Shown: piece after piece, positions 18,641 through 28,869 of the stretch
Numbering within the stretch: position 1 is the first letter of the stretch
Layout: each line of letters begins with the position of its first letter
The notes under the pieces: generated by a model
Told to the model about the DNA's origin: nothing
Seen by the model: the letters and a program-made list of their open reading frames with translations, nothing else
The model's database searches: none
Program-made: the position numbers and the translations under genes
From: Comamonadaceae bacterium OTU4NAUVB1
GTDB taxonomy: Bacteria; Pseudomonadota; Gammaproteobacteria; Burkholderiales; Burkholderiaceae_C
DNA length: 64,000 nt
NCBI GenBank assembly: GCA_024372625.1
Contig: CP099605.1
Location: 372,001 to 436,000, forward strand
Direction of reading: 5' to 3'

Positions 18641-19540
18641 ATGAAGAAGCAATTCATGGCGATCGCCATCACCGCGCTGGCCGCGGGCGGCGCATTCGCA
18701 CAGGCCAACGACACGCTGGCCAAGATCAAGGCGTCGGGTGTGATCACCGAAGGCGTGCGCGAATCCTCCGGCCTGTCCTACACGCTGGGCAACGGCCAGT
18801 ACACCGGCTTCCACTACGACATCTGCGCCAACATCATCAAGGACCTGGAGAAGGCCGTCGGCAAGAAGCTCGAGACCAAGTACCAGCCCGTGACCTCGCA
18901 GAACCGCGTGCCCCTGGTGCAGAACGGCACCGTCGACCTCGAATGCGGCTCGACCACCAACAACGCCACGCGCGCCAAGGACGTGTCCTTCGCCGTCACG
19001 ACCTACGTCGAGGAAGTGCGCATCGCCGTCAAGGCCAACTCCGGCATCACCGGCATCAAGGACCTCAACGGCAAGACCGTCGCCACCACCACCGGCACGA
19101 CCTCGGTGCAGACGCTGCGCAAGAACGAGCGCGCCGGCGGCATCGATTTCAAGGAGCTCTACGGCAAGGACCACTCCGACAGCTTCCTGCTGCTCGAATC
19201 CGGTCGCGCCGACGCCTTCGTGATGGACGGCTCCATCCTGGCGTCGAACATCGCCAAGTCCAAGTCCCCGGCCGACTACAAGCTGGTGGGCGAGGTGCTC
19301 AGCGTCGAGCCCATCGCGATCATGCTGCGCAAGGACGATCCGGCCTTCAAGAAGGCCGTGGACGACAGCATCAAGGCCCAGATCAAGAGCGGCGAACTCG
19401 CCAAGCTCTGGGACAAGTGGTTCATCCAGGCCATCCCGCCGGCCAACGTGAAGATCGGCCTGCCCCTGTCGGACGCCACCAAGAGCGCCTGGGCGAATCC
19501 GAACGACAAGCCGATGGAAGACTACGCCGCGAAGAAGTGA
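18641..19540 (+). CDS. gltI: glutamate/aspartate ABC transporter substrate-binding protein
   Basis: A 299-aa periplasmic receptor for polar amino acids. The signal peptide is MKKQFMAIAITALAAGGAFA, cleaved before QAND. The SBP_bac_3 fold shows GFHYDICANIIKDLEK, the ligand-loop segment VDLECGSTTNN, and GKTVATTTGTTSVQTL in the second lobe, all as in GltI. It delivers Glu/Asp to the GltJK permease. CTCAGGAGTTTTCCGT before the ATG is a good ribosome binding site. It is the first gene of gltI-J-K-L. Confidence 0.92.
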   Translation: MKKQFMAIAITALAAGGAFAQANDTLAKIKASGVITEGVRESSGLSYTLGNGQYTGFHYDICANIIKDLEKAVGKKLETKYQPVTSQNRVPLVQNGTVDLECGSTTNNATRAKDVSFAVTTYVEEVRIAVKANSGITGIKDLNGKTVATTTGTTSVQTLRKNERAGGIDFKELYGKDHSDSFLLLESGRADAFVMDGSILASNIAKSKSPADYKLVGEVLSVEPIAIMLRKDDPAFKKAVDDSIKAQIKSGELAKLWDKWFIQAIPPANVKIGLPLSDATKSAWANPNDKPMEDYAAKK

Positions 19541-19566
19541 TCCGCGCGCCGATGCATTGACGCCAA

Positions 19567-19588
19567 CGCCCGCCACCCCCGGCGGGCG
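19567..19588 (+). terminator. intra-operon hairpin between gltI and gltJ
   Basis: CGCCCGCC-ACCCCC-GGCGGGCG is a perfect 8-bp stem followed by TTTGCTTTG. It lies 26 bp after the gltI stop and 66 bp before gltJ. Such partial terminators or mRNA-stabilising hairpins after a binding-protein gene are commonly associated with making the receptor in excess over the permease (inference). Confidence 0.5.
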
Positions 19589-19653
19589 TTTGCTTTGCGC
19601 CGGCGCCGCCCCGACGACGAACGACAACAACGACGACGCGAAGGAGTATCCCG

Positions 19654-20382
19654 ATGGGATCGAACTGGGATTGGCAGGTCTACTTGCAGGACCCGGGCGG
19701 GAAATACCCGACCTACTGGGAATGGATGCTCTCGGCCTGGGGCTGGACGGTGTCGGTCGCGCTGCTCGCGCTGATCGTCGCCCTGGTGCTGGGCTCGCTG
19801 GTGGGCATCATCCGCACGCTGCCCGACAGCCCGTGGCTGGTGCGCCTGGGCAACGCCTGGGTGGAGCTGTTCCGCAACATCCCGCTGCTGGTGCAGATCT
19901 TCCTGTGGTACCACGTCATCCCGGCGGTGCTGCCGTTCATGAAGGACGTGCCCAGCATGGTGCTGGTGGTCCTGGCACTGGGCTTCTTCACGTCGGCGCG
20001 GATCGCCGAGCAGGTGCGCTCGGGCATCCAGGCGCTGCCCAAGGGCCAGCGCTACGCGGGCATGGCGGTGGGCTTCACCACGCCGCAGTACTACCGCTAC
20101 GTCATCCTGCCGATGGCCTACCGCATCATCATTCCGCCGCTGACCAGCGAGACGATGAACATCTTCAAGAACTCCTCGGTCGCCTTCGCCGTGTCGGTGC
20201 CCGAACTCACGATGTTCTTCATCCAGTCGAGCGAGGAGACCTCGCGGCCCATCGAGATGTTCCTGGGCGTCACCGCGCTCTACGTGATCTCGGCCTTCAC
20301 GATCAACCGGCTCATGGCCTTCATCGAGAAGCGCGCGCGCATCCCGGGCTTCATCGTCTCGGCCTCGGGCGGGGGCCACTGA
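19654..20382 (+). CDS. gltJ: glutamate/aspartate ABC transporter permease GltJ
   Basis: A 242-aa inner-membrane permease of the HisM/GltJ family. It starts MGSNWDWQVYLQDPGGKYPTYWEWM and has about five membrane helices, with the ABC-permease EAA loop ARIAEQVRSGIQALPKGQRYAG near residues 112-134 that docks the ATPase. It pairs with GltK to form the heterodimeric channel. Its stop is one base before the gltK ATG, so translation is coupled. Confidence 0.93.
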   Translation: MGSNWDWQVYLQDPGGKYPTYWEWMLSAWGWTVSVALLALIVALVLGSLVGIIRTLPDSPWLVRLGNAWVELFRNIPLLVQIFLWYHVIPAVLPFMKDVPSMVLVVLALGFFTSARIAEQVRSGIQALPKGQRYAGMAVGFTTPQYYRYVILPMAYRIIIPPLTSETMNIFKNSSVAFAVSVPELTMFFIQSSEETSRPIEMFLGVTALYVISAFTINRLMAFIEKRARIPGFIVSASGGGH

Positions 20383-20383
20383 C

Positions 20384-21052
20384 ATGACGAACCTCGACTT
20401 TTCGTTCTACAACTGGGACGTCATCAGCAAGTTCGTGCTGAACGGGCTGTACTTCAGCGTCATCCTGACCATCGTCGCGACCCTCGGCGGCATCCTCTTC
20501 GGCACCCTGCTCGCGCTCATGCGCCTGTCGGGCAAGAAGTGGCTGGACGTGCCGGCCGCCATCTACGTCAACGGCATGCGCAGCGTGCCCCTGGTGATGG
20601 TGATCCTGGGTTTCTTCCTGCTGGTGCCCTTCGCCATCGGACGGCCCATCGGCGCCGAGGGCTCGGCGGTGATCACCTTCATCGCCTTCGAGGCGGCGTA
20701 CTTCAGCGAGATCATGCGCGCGGGCATCCAGTCGATCCCGCGCGGCCAGGTCAACGCCGGCCTGGCCGTGGGCATGACCTACGGCCAGAACATGAAGCTG
20801 GTGGTGCTGCCCCAGGCGTTCCGCAACATGCTGCCGGTGCTGCTCACGCAGACCATCATCCTGTTCCAGGACACCTCGCTGGTCTACGCCATCGGCGCCT
20901 ACGACCTGCTCAAGGGCATCGAGACGGCCGGCAAGAACTACGGCCGCCCGATCGAGGCCTACCTGCTCGCGGCGGTCGTCTACTTCGTCATGTGCTACGT
21001 GCTGTCGTACTTCGTCAAGCGCCTGCACAAGCGCATCGCCATCATCCGGTGA
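20384..21052 (+). CDS. gltK: glutamate/aspartate ABC transporter permease GltK
   Basis: A 222-aa permease paralogous to GltJ. Membrane helices include LYFSVILTIVATLGGILFGTLL. The EAA loop is FSEIMRAGIQSIPRGQVNAG (about 106-125). The C-terminal part contains VLLTQTIILFQDTSLVYAIG, typical of HisMQ-type permeases. The gene is one base downstream of gltJ and 30 bp before gltL. Confidence 0.93.
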   Translation: MTNLDFSFYNWDVISKFVLNGLYFSVILTIVATLGGILFGTLLALMRLSGKKWLDVPAAIYVNGMRSVPLVMVILGFFLLVPFAIGRPIGAEGSAVITFIAFEAAYFSEIMRAGIQSIPRGQVNAGLAVGMTYGQNMKLVVLPQAFRNMLPVLLTQTIILFQDTSLVYAIGAYDLLKGIETAGKNYGRPIEAYLLAAVVYFVMCYVLSYFVKRLHKRIAIIR

Positions 21053-21082
21053 CCGGCACCCCCAGACAGGAGTTTCAACAAA

Positions 21083-21820
<738 letters not shown>

Positions 21821-21886
21821 GGCGCGCTTCCGGGCGCAGGCCCTCGGGTGTCGCCGCCATCGGCGCGACCCGTCCATGTGCCACCG

Positions 21887-21913
21887 AAAGGCCCCGCGAC
21901 GCGGGGCCTTTTT
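21887..21913 (+). terminator. rho-independent terminator of the glt operon
   Basis: AAAGGCCCCGC-GAC-GCGGGGCCTTT forms an 11-bp stem with a 3-base loop, followed by a T-rich run (TTTTTCTTT). It lies 67 bp after the gltL stop. Confidence 0.85.
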
Positions 21914-21975
21914 CTTTGCCGTTGCCGTTTCGTCGGAATCCGAATTGCACTGGCACGCATCATGCGATCGGTCTT

Positions 21976-21989
21976 GATTGTGCACAATC
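21976..21989. promoter_or_regulatory. 14-bp palindrome upstream of the Bug receptor gene
   Basis: GATTGTGCACAATC is a perfect palindrome 91 bp upstream of the Bug gene start, and a second GTGTGCACA occurs 20 bp further on. TTGT-N-ACAA-like palindromes suit GntR-family repressors, and such a regulator is encoded at the end of this cluster (24077). The link is inference. Confidence 0.4.
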
Positions 21990-22080
21990 CAATAGCGGGT
22001 GTGCACATCGATGGCGCATCACGGTTCGTTTCCGGGCATCGCGCCGTTCTCCCCTCTGGTCCGTCCCCAAGGAGCGCCGC

Positions 22081-23100
22081 GTGATCGCATTCACTTCCCT
22101 TGCCCTGTCCTCCGGCCGCCGTGCCGCCTTCGCTTCCCTCGTGTCCCTCGTCGTCCTGGCCGCGGGCGCCGGCCCGGCCCTGGCGCAGGACGCCGCCGCC
22201 TGGCCCGACCGGCCGGTGCGCATCGTCGTGCCCTTCCCGCCGGGCGGGGCCGCCGACATCTACGCGCGCATGGTCGCCCAGAAGCTGTCGGATGCCTGGG
22301 GGCAGCGCCAGCCGGTGGTGATCGACAACAGGGCCGGCGCGGGCGGCGTGATCGGGACCGACGTGGCGGCCAAGGCACCAGCCGACGGCAGCACGCTGCT
22401 CATGGTCACCATCGGCCATGCGGTCAATCCCTCGATGTACGCCCGGCTGCCCTACGACAGCCGGGCCGATCTGGTGCCCGTCGGCGTGGTGGCGCAGGTG
22501 CCCAGCGTCGTCGTGGCGAGTCCGTCGCTCAAGGGCAAGACCCTGGCGGAGGTGCTCGCGATGACGCGCGCGCAGCCCGAGTCGCTGCAGTACGCGTCGT
22601 CGGGCGTGGGCACCACCAGCCACGTGGGCGCGGCCCTGATCGAGTCGATGGCGGGCGTGCGCATGATCCACGTGCCCTACAAGGGCGCGGCCCCGGCGCT
22701 GCAGGACGTGATGGGCGACCGCGTCGCGCTGTCGGTGGACATCATCACCTCGTCGCTCCCGCTGGTGCGGAGCGGCAAGCTGGTGCCGCTGGCCGTCACG
22801 GGCGGCCGGCGCTCGCCGAAGCTGCCGGACGTGCCGACCGTGGCCGAGGCGGGCGTGCCGGGCTACGAGTTCGTGTCCTGGTACATGCTGCTCGCGCCCG
22901 CGAAGACGCCCCGGCCGGTGCTCGAGAAACTCAACGCCGAGCTGCGCCGCATGGTGGCCCAGCCGGACTTCAAGGCCCGGGTCGAAGACACCGGCGGCGA
23001 GGTGGCGAGCCTGACGCTCGAGCAGTCGAGCGACTACCTCGACGCCGAGTTCGCGCGCTGGACCCGGGTGGTCAGGGAACGCGGCATCAAGGCCGACTGA
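22081..23100 (+). CDS. Bug/TctC-family tripartite tricarboxylate transporter receptor (orphan)
   Basis: A 339-aa periplasmic receptor with a GTG start preceded by AAGGAGCGCC. The signal is rich in Ala/Leu and ends near PALAQDAAAWP. The fold opens with WPDRPVRIVVPFPPGGAADIYARMVAQ split across the hallmark PFPPGG motif, and VIDNRAGAGGVIGTD is the second hallmark of Bug proteins. No TctA/TctB membrane genes lie nearby, as is common for the many Bug paralogues in Burkholderiales. It probably binds a carboxylic acid linked to the adjoining deacetylase and GntR regulator. Confidence 0.9.
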   Translation: MIAFTSLALSSGRRAAFASLVSLVVLAAGAGPALAQDAAAWPDRPVRIVVPFPPGGAADIYARMVAQKLSDAWGQRQPVVIDNRAGAGGVIGTDVAAKAPADGSTLLMVTIGHAVNPSMYARLPYDSRADLVPVGVVAQVPSVVVASPSLKGKTLAEVLAMTRAQPESLQYASSGVGTTSHVGAALIESMAGVRMIHVPYKGAAPALQDVMGDRVALSVDIITSSLPLVRSGKLVPLAVTGGRRSPKLPDVPTVAEAGVPGYEFVSWYMLLAPAKTPRPVLEKLNAELRRMVAQPDFKARVEDTGGEVASLTLEQSSDYLDAEFARWTRVVRERGIKAD

Positions 23101-23143
23101 GCCGGCCGCATCCAGGCACCCGACGACGACAAGGAGACGAGAC

Positions 23144-24025
23144 ATGCGTGATTTCGAAGGCTACGGGCGCGCGCTGCCCGCCGTGCGCTGGCCCGGCGAC
23201 GCCCGGCTGGCCGTGTCGTTCGTGCTGAACTTCGAGGAGGGCGCCGAGTTCTCGGTGGCCGACGGCGACGCCCGCAACGAGGGCGTGTACGAGGTGATCG
23301 ATCCACGCCCCGGCTGGGACCCGTGCATCGACAGCCACTTCGAATACGGCACCCGCACCGCCTGGTGGCGCATCGCCGACACGTTCGAGCGCCACCGCGC
23401 GCCGTTCACGCTCAGCAGTTGCGGCCGTGCCGTCGAGCGCAGTCCCTGGCTGGCGCGCGACGCCATCGCGCGCGGGCACGAAGTGTCGGCCCACGGCCAC
23501 CGCTGGCAGAGCCATGCCGGCATGGGCCGGGAGGAGGAGGCCGGCGTCATCGACGCGGCGATCCGCGCCATCACCGAGGCGACCGGCCAGCGCCCCGTCG
23601 GCTGGCACACGCGTTCGGCCTGCACGCCGCACACCCGCGCGCTGCTCGTGGAACGCGGCTTCCTCTACGACAGCGACGCCTACAACGACGACACGCCGTA
23701 TTTCGTGGCGGTCGACGGCCGGCCGCACCTCGTGCTGCCCTATGCGTTCGACACCAACGACATGCAGTTCCAGCACACGCAGCGCTTCGACACGGCGGCG
23801 AGCTTCGCCGAATACGTCGGCGACGCGGCCGACTGGCTGGCCGAGGAGGGGCGCACGGCACCGCGCATGCTGTCGGTCGGCCTGCACCTGCGCATGATCG
23901 GCCGCCCGGCGCGCATGAAGGCGCTGGAGGCGATCCTGGGGCACCTGCGCGCGCGCGGCGACGTCTGGATCGCCACGCGCGCGCAGATCGCGCGCCACTG
24001 GCTGGTCGCCCACGCGCCCGGCTGA
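23144..24025 (+). CDS. polysaccharide deacetylase-family protein (PuuE/allantoinase-like)
   Basis: A 293-aa NodB-like metal-dependent hydrolase of the PuuE group. Features are GYGRALPAVRWPGDARLAVSFV at the start, FNFEEG-like NFEEGAEF, EVSAHGHRWQSH (metal-type His residues around 115-126) and GLHLRMIGRPARMKAL near the C-terminus. PuuE-type proteins include cofactor-independent allantoinases, but many act on unknown amides. With a Bug receptor upstream and a GntR regulator downstream, it may hydrolyse an imported amide or ureide (inference). AAGGAGACGAGAC precedes the ATG. Confidence 0.85.
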   Translation: MRDFEGYGRALPAVRWPGDARLAVSFVLNFEEGAEFSVADGDARNEGVYEVIDPRPGWDPCIDSHFEYGTRTAWWRIADTFERHRAPFTLSSCGRAVERSPWLARDAIARGHEVSAHGHRWQSHAGMGREEEAGVIDAAIRAITEATGQRPVGWHTRSACTPHTRALLVERGFLYDSDAYNDDTPYFVAVDGRPHLVLPYAFDTNDMQFQHTQRFDTAASFAEYVGDAADWLAEEGRTAPRMLSVGLHLRMIGRPARMKALEAILGHLRARGDVWIATRAQIARHWLVAHAPG

Positions 24026-24076
24026 GGCCCTCGGCCCTGGCGGCCGGCCGCGCGGGGCGTGCACTACATTGCGGGC

Positions 24077-24784
24077 ATGAATCCGCAGGAAGCGTCCATC
24101 CACCGCGTGCTCTCCCAGACCCTGCTGGCGGGGCGGCTCGCCCCGGGCACCCGGCTGGTGGAAACGCGCCTGGCGGCGGTGTTCGGCGTGACGCGCGAGC
24201 GCGTGCGCAAGGTGCTGCACCGGCTGGGCCACGAGCGCCTGCTGGAGATCGTGCCGAACCGCGGCTGTTTCGTCTCCAGCCCCACGCTCGCCCAGGCGCG
24301 CGAGATCTACGACGCGCGGCGCATCGTCGAGGGCGGCATCGTCGGCTGGCTGGCCGGACGCATCTCGGCGTCCCAGCTCGAGGCGCTGCGCGCGCACGCG
24401 GCGCGCGAGCACGCGGCGCTCCACGCCGGGGACCGGGCCGCGTCGATCCGCCTGTCGGGCGAATTCCACCAGCTCCTCGCCAGCTTCACCGACAGCCCGT
24501 TCGTGGTGCGCCAGCTGCACGAACTCGTCAGCCGCACCGCCATGCTGGTCGCGTTCTTCGAGCCCGCCGCCGCGTCCGAGTGCGCCTGCGAGGAGCACGA
24601 GGACATCCTCCGGGCCCTGGCCCGGGGCGACGCGGCGCGCGCGGTCAAGGCGATGCACGTGCACCTGTCGCTCATCGAGACGCGGCTGCGACCGCGCGCG
24701 GGCGAGGGCGTCGCGACCGACGCCGACACGGAGGCCGAGATCGCCCGCGCCTGGGCGCGGGCCGGGCGCATCGAGACGGTCTGA
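24077..24784 (+). CDS. GntR-family (FCD) transcriptional regulator
   Basis: A 235-aa GntR/FCD protein. The HTH occupies residues about 5-65 ([22 protein letters not shown]). The FCD domain follows, with EFHQLLASF and the acidic/His ligand residues in HEDILRAL and MHVHLSLIE. An in-frame GTG at 24059 would add six residues; the ATG at 24077 is preferred. It probably controls the Bug-deacetylase genes directly upstream, possibly via the GATTGTGCACAATC palindrome. Followed by 130 bp with no gene before pyrC. Confidence 0.9.
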   Translation: MNPQEASIHRVLSQTLLAGRLAPGTRLVETRLAAVFGVTRERVRKVLHRLGHERLLEIVPNRGCFVSSPTLAQAREIYDARRIVEGGIVGWLAGRISASQLEALRAHAAREHAALHAGDRAASIRLSGEFHQLLASFTDSPFVVRQLHELVSRTAMLVAFFEPAAASECACEEHEDILRALARGDAARAVKAMHVHLSLIETRLRPRAGEGVATDADTEAEIARAWARAGRIETV

Positions 24785-24914
24785 GCGTCCTTCCGGATCG
24801 ATCGGACACGGGCCGGCAGCTTCCAGCCGATCCTCGACCTGGCGCCCGAGCGCGTCGCGGCGTCGGAGCGTCCCCGGCGCGGCCGCCGCGCGGGCGCGAT
24901 GGGACAATCCCCGC

Positions 24915-25979
24915 ATGACCCGTCCCGCCGCGCCCACCCCTCCCGCATCGCCCGCCACCCTCACCCTCACCCGCCCCGACGACTGGCACCTCCACGTGCG
25001 CGACGGCGCCGCGCTGCAGGCCGTCGTGCCGCACTCCGCGGCCCAGGTCGGCCGGGCGCTGATCATGCCCAACCTGCGCCCGCCGGTCACGACCGCGCGG
25101 CAGGCCCTGGACTATCGGCAGCGCATCCTCGAGGCCGTGCCCGCCGGCCTGGCCTTCGATCCGGTGATGTCGCTCTACCTCACCGACCGCACGCCGCCCG
25201 AGGAGATCGCGCGCGCCGCCGAGGCCGGGGTGCGCGCCCTCAAGCTCTATCCGGCCGGCGCCACCACCAACAGCGACGCCGGCGTGACCGACCTGCGCCT
25301 CGCCTACCCGACGCTGGAGGCCATGCAGAAGCACGGCCTGCTGTTCCTGGTGCACGGCGAGGTCACCGACCCGGCGGTCGACCTGTTCGACCGCGAGGCC
25401 GTCTTCATCGACCGCGTGCTGATCCCGCTGCGGCGCGACTTCCCGGAGCTGAAGATCGTCTTCGAGCACCTGACGACGAAGGAGGGCGCCCAGTACGTGC
25501 GCGCGGCCGACCGCTTCACCGCCGCCACCGTCACCGCGCACCACCTGCTCTACAACCGCAACGCCATCTTCACCGGCGGCATCCGCCCGCACTACTACTG
25601 CCTGCCGGTGCTCAAGCGCGAGACGCATCGCCTGGCGCTGGTCGAGGCCGTCACCAGCGGCAGCGACCGCTTCTTCTTCGGCACCGACAGCGCGCCGCAC
25701 GCCGCGCACCTCAAGGAGCACGCGCTGGGCTGCGCCGGCTGCTACACCGCGCTGACCGCGCTCGAGCTCTATGCCGAGGCCTTCGACGACGCCGGCGCGC
25801 TCGACCGGCTGGAAGGCTTCGCCAGCTTCCACGGCGCCGACTTCTACGGCCTGCCGCGCAACACCGACACCGTCACGCTGCGCCGCGAGACCTGGACCGT
25901 GCCCGAGACCGTGCCCTACGGCGACGCCACGCTCAAGCCACTGCGCGGCGGCGAGACGCTGAAGTGGAAGCTCGCGTGA
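24915..25979 (+). CDS. pyrC: dihydroorotase
   Basis: A 354-aa type II dihydroorotase, which catalyses the reversible cyclisation of N-carbamoyl-aspartate in pyrimidine synthesis. The metal ligands are visible in [10 protein letters not shown], the carbamylated-Lys region [19 protein letters not shown] and [16 protein letters not shown] carries the catalytic Asp. Length matches E. coli PyrC (348 aa) plus a short Pro/Ala-rich N-terminus. The stop overlaps the GTG of the NYN gene (GTGA), an unusual partner for pyrC. Confidence 0.95.
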   Translation: MTRPAAPTPPASPATLTLTRPDDWHLHVRDGAALQAVVPHSAAQVGRALIMPNLRPPVTTARQALDYRQRILEAVPAGLAFDPVMSLYLTDRTPPEEIARAAEAGVRALKLYPAGATTNSDAGVTDLRLAYPTLEAMQKHGLLFLVHGEVTDPAVDLFDREAVFIDRVLIPLRRDFPELKIVFEHLTTKEGAQYVRAADRFTAATVTAHHLLYNRNAIFTGGIRPHYYCLPVLKRETHRLALVEAVTSGSDRFFFGTDSAPHAAHLKEHALGCAGCYTALTALELYAEAFDDAGALDRLEGFASFHGADFYGLPRNTDTVTLRRETWTVPETVPYGDATLKPLRGGETLKWKLA

Positions 25980-26974
25980 GCACCGCCGCCGCCGTCGGGA
26001 ACGACCCCCTGAACAACGACCGCGTCATGCTGCTGATCGACGCGGACAACGTCTCGGGCGACATCATCGAGCAGGCCGTGCACCAGGTGCTGGCCGAGCA
26101 CGGCGCGCTGCACGTGCGCCGCGCCTACTGCACCGCCGAGGCGGCGCTCAAGCACCAGATGCTGTTCAAGCGGCTGGGCGTGCGGCCGATGGTCAACCTC
26201 GCCGCCGGCAAGAACAGCACCGACATCGCGCTGGCGGTCGACGCCATGGACCTGGTGGTCGCCGAGCGGCCACGCGTGGTCTACCTGGTGTCGTCCGATT
26301 CGGACTTCGCGCCGCTGGTGATCCGGCTGCGCGAGAAGGGCTGCCGCGTCTGCGGCATCGGCCAGCAGGGCAAGACGGGCGAGGAGACCGTCGCCGCCTA
26401 CGACGCCTTCACCGACCTGCGCCATCGCGGTGACGGCACGTCCGCCACGCGCGCCGCCACCGCCCGGCAGGCCGGACCCGCGCCCGCGTCCAGGACCTCG
26501 CGCGCGGCTGCGGCGGCGTCAGCGGCGTCGAAGCGCGCACCGGCATCGGCCACTTCGAAGCCCGCGTCGGCCGCCTCCCGCGCCCCGGCCGACACCGCCG
26601 CCGACCCGGCGTCGCCGCCTTCGCCGGCGCCGGCGCCGGCACCCGGGACGGCCGTGCCGTCGCCATCGCCGGCCACGTCGCCGATGCGCAAGACGGCGGC
26701 CCGCAAGACCCGTGGCGTCAAGGCGTCGACGCCCCCGGTCGACCCCGCCGCGGCGGCCGCGGCCGAGGCCGCCGGCTTCATCCTCGAGGCCGCGCCCAGC
26801 CTGCGCGGCGGCGCCGAGGTGGCGCTCAACGACATCGCCCAGGCCCTGCGCACGGCCGGGCTGCTGGGCCGGAACGCGAGTTCGGTGAAGCTGTTCGAGA
26901 AATTGCCCAGCGAGTTCATCGTCTTCCACCACCCGGACCGCATCCGCTGGATCGGCGCCGCGAAGGCGCGTTGA
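25976..26974 (+). CDS. NYN-domain (PIN-like nuclease) protein with possible C-terminal OST-HTH/LOTUS-type domain
   Basis: A 332-aa protein starting at a GTG overlapping the pyrC stop. The NYN domain (residues about 15-150) shows acidic metal-binding positions in [25 protein letters not shown] and [13 protein letters not shown], as in LabA/DUF88 proteins, predicted RNases. A 100-aa Ala/Pro/Ser low-complexity linker follows. The last 75 aa ([14 protein letters not shown] onward) are folded and resemble OST-HTH/LOTUS domains that bind RNA. The stop overlaps a TTG start of the DUF3025 gene. An RNA-processing role is inferred from domains only. Confidence 0.8.
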   Translation: MSTAAAVGNDPLNNDRVMLLIDADNVSGDIIEQAVHQVLAEHGALHVRRAYCTAEAALKHQMLFKRLGVRPMVNLAAGKNSTDIALAVDAMDLVVAERPRVVYLVSSDSDFAPLVIRLREKGCRVCGIGQQGKTGEETVAAYDAFTDLRHRGDGTSATRAATARQAGPAPASRTSRAAAAASAASKRAPASATSKPASAASRAPADTAADPASPPSPAPAPAPGTAVPSPSPATSPMRKTAARKTRGVKASTPPVDPAAAAAAEAAGFILEAAPSLRGGAEVALNDIAQALRTAGLLGRNASSVKLFEKLPSEFIVFHHPDRIRWIGAAKAR

Positions 26975-27798
26975 ACGCTCCGTCCGTCGACTGGGACGCG
27001 CCGTGGCTCGCGCCCTACCGCGCGGTCGGCGAACCGGTGCTGCGCGCCGTGGCCGTGGCCGGCGGCATCGCGCAGGCGCTGAACGCCGGCGGACCGCGAG
27101 CGCCGGCATCGCCGCCGGGCACGCCGGCGCCCGTGCGCTTCGTTCCCCAGGCGCATCTGCCGCCCGGCGAGTCCTACGAGCGGTTCATCTTCGAGACCGG
27201 CACGGTCCCCACGCGCGACAACCCGCACGACCTCTTCAACGGCCTGGTCTGGCTGGCGCGTCCGCAGGCCAAGCGGCGGCTCAACGAACTGCAGGCGGCG
27301 GAGATCGCGCGCTCGGGCATCGGCGCCACGCGCGGGCCGCTGCGCGACGCGCTCACGCTGTTCGACGAGAACGGCGCCGTGCTCGATGCGCCGCCGGCGC
27401 TGTGGCGCGCGCTCGTGGCGCGTGACTGGCAGGGCCTGTTCGTCACCCGTCGCCATCTCTGGCGCGAGGCGCGGCTGCAGCTGTTCGGCCACGCGCTGCT
27501 CGAGAAGCTGGTGACGCCGCGCAAGTCCATCACCGCCCACGTGCTGCTGACCGCGTCCGGTTCGCAGCGGCTGACCGGCGACGACGCCGCGCTGGCCACC
27601 GCCCTCGACCCGGCGCACCTGCGCGCCAAGCCCTTCGCGCCCTTGCCGGTGCTGGGTGTGCCCTTGTGGTGGGCAGGGAATAGCGAAACCGGCTTCTATG
27701 ATGACGCCGACGTTTTCCGTCCCGCGCGGCGCCCCATACCCACGACAACACCAGGCGACGCACCCCCGGACGGCCGGCGGCGTCCCCCTGCGGCTTGA
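26971..27798 (+). CDS. DUF3025 family protein
   Basis: A 275-aa protein of unknown function with a TTG start overlapping the preceding stop (TTGA). The conserved DUF3025 core runs from [19 protein letters not shown] through [23 protein letters not shown] to [20 protein letters not shown]. No catalytic motif is obvious. The last ~20 residues are Pro/Arg-rich. Co-translation with the NYN protein suggests a shared job, but none is known. Confidence 0.8.
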   Translation: MNAPSVDWDAPWLAPYRAVGEPVLRAVAVAGGIAQALNAGGPRAPASPPGTPAPVRFVPQAHLPPGESYERFIFETGTVPTRDNPHDLFNGLVWLARPQAKRRLNELQAAEIARSGIGATRGPLRDALTLFDENGAVLDAPPALWRALVARDWQGLFVTRRHLWREARLQLFGHALLEKLVTPRKSITAHVLLTASGSQRLTGDDAALATALDPAHLRAKPFAPLPVLGVPLWWAGNSETGFYDDADVFRPARRPIPTTTPGDAPPDGRRRPPAA

Positions 27799-27877
27799 AG
27801 CGCGCGACCCGGCCCCCAACTGGATGGCATTGCCGGGCCGGTGCCCGTGTCGTCGTTCCTCCCACGGAGAAATCAAC

Positions 27878-28753
27878 TTGAAACGCATCCTTCTGTTCGT
27901 CCTGACCAACGTCATGGTGGTCGCCGTGCTGGGCGTGGTCGCCAGCCTGCTGGGCGTCAACCGCTTCCTCACGGCCAACGGGTTGAACCTGACGTCGCTG
28001 CTGGGCTTCGCCCTCGTGATGGGCTTCGGCGGCGCGATCATCTCGCTGCTGATCAGCAAGCCCATGGCCAAGTGGACCGCCGGCCTGCGCATGATCGACA
28101 ACCCGCAGAACGCCGACGAGGCGTGGATCGTCCAGACCGTGCGCAACTTCGCCGACAAGGCCGGCATCGGCATGCCCGAGGTCGCGATCTTCGAGGGCGA
28201 GCCCAATGCCTTCGCCACGGGCGCGTTCAAGAACTCCTCGCTGGTGGCGGTGTCCACCGGCCTGCTGCAGGGCATGACGCGCGAGGAGGTCGAGGCCGTC
28301 ATCGGCCACGAGGTGGCCCACATCGCCAACGGCGACATGGTCACCATGACGCTCATCCAGGGCGTGATGAACACCTTCGTCGTGTTCCTCTCGCGTGTCA
28401 TCGGCTACGCGGTGGACAGCTTCCTGCGCCGTGGCGACGACCGCAGTTCGGGCCCCGGCATCGGCTACTACGTGAGCACCATCGTGCTGGACATCGTGCT
28501 GGGCTTCGCCGCCGCGATGGTGGTGGCCTGGTTCTCGCGCCACCGCGAGTTCCGCGCCGACGCCGGCGCCGCGCAGCTCATGGGCCGCAAGCAGCCCATG
28601 ATGAACGCCCTGGCCCGCCTGGGCGGCCTGCCCGCCGGCGAACTGCCCAAGGCGGTCGAGACGATGGGCATCACCGGCTCGATCGGCAAGCTCTTCTCGA
28701 CCCACCCGCCGATCGAGGAGCGCATCGCGGCGCTGCAGAACGCGCAGGGTTGA
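27878..28753 (+). CDS. htpX: zinc metalloprotease HtpX
   Basis: A 291-aa inner-membrane M48 protease for membrane protein quality control. Two N-terminal helices ([35 protein letters not shown]) precede the HEVAH zinc motif in [14 protein letters not shown]; the third ligand Glu lies in [13 protein letters not shown]. The start is a TTG at 27878, preceded by CGGAGAAATCAAC, giving the conserved [11 protein letters not shown] opening. It ends at a strong terminator. Confidence 0.93.
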   Translation: MKRILLFVLTNVMVVAVLGVVASLLGVNRFLTANGLNLTSLLGFALVMGFGGAIISLLISKPMAKWTAGLRMIDNPQNADEAWIVQTVRNFADKAGIGMPEVAIFEGEPNAFATGAFKNSSLVAVSTGLLQGMTREEVEAVIGHEVAHIANGDMVTMTLIQGVMNTFVVFLSRVIGYAVDSFLRRGDDRSSGPGIGYYVSTIVLDIVLGFAAAMVVAWFSRHREFRADAGAAQLMGRKQPMMNALARLGGLPAGELPKAVETMGITGSIGKLFSTHPPIEERIAALQNAQG

Positions 28754-28807
28754 GACCCCGGGCATCGGCGGCCGCGTGCCGCCGATCTCGCGGGATGCGG
28801 ATGGAGG

Positions 28808-28833
28808 AAGCGCCCCGGTCGGGGCGCTTTTTT
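28808..28833 (+). terminator. rho-independent terminator of htpX
   Basis: AAGCGCCCC-GGTC-GGGGCGCTT is a 9-bp stem followed by TTTTTT. It lies 54 bp past the htpX stop. Confidence 0.9.
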
Positions 28834-28869
28834 CTTGCGCGGACGGCACCTGGCGCCGGTGCGGCGATC

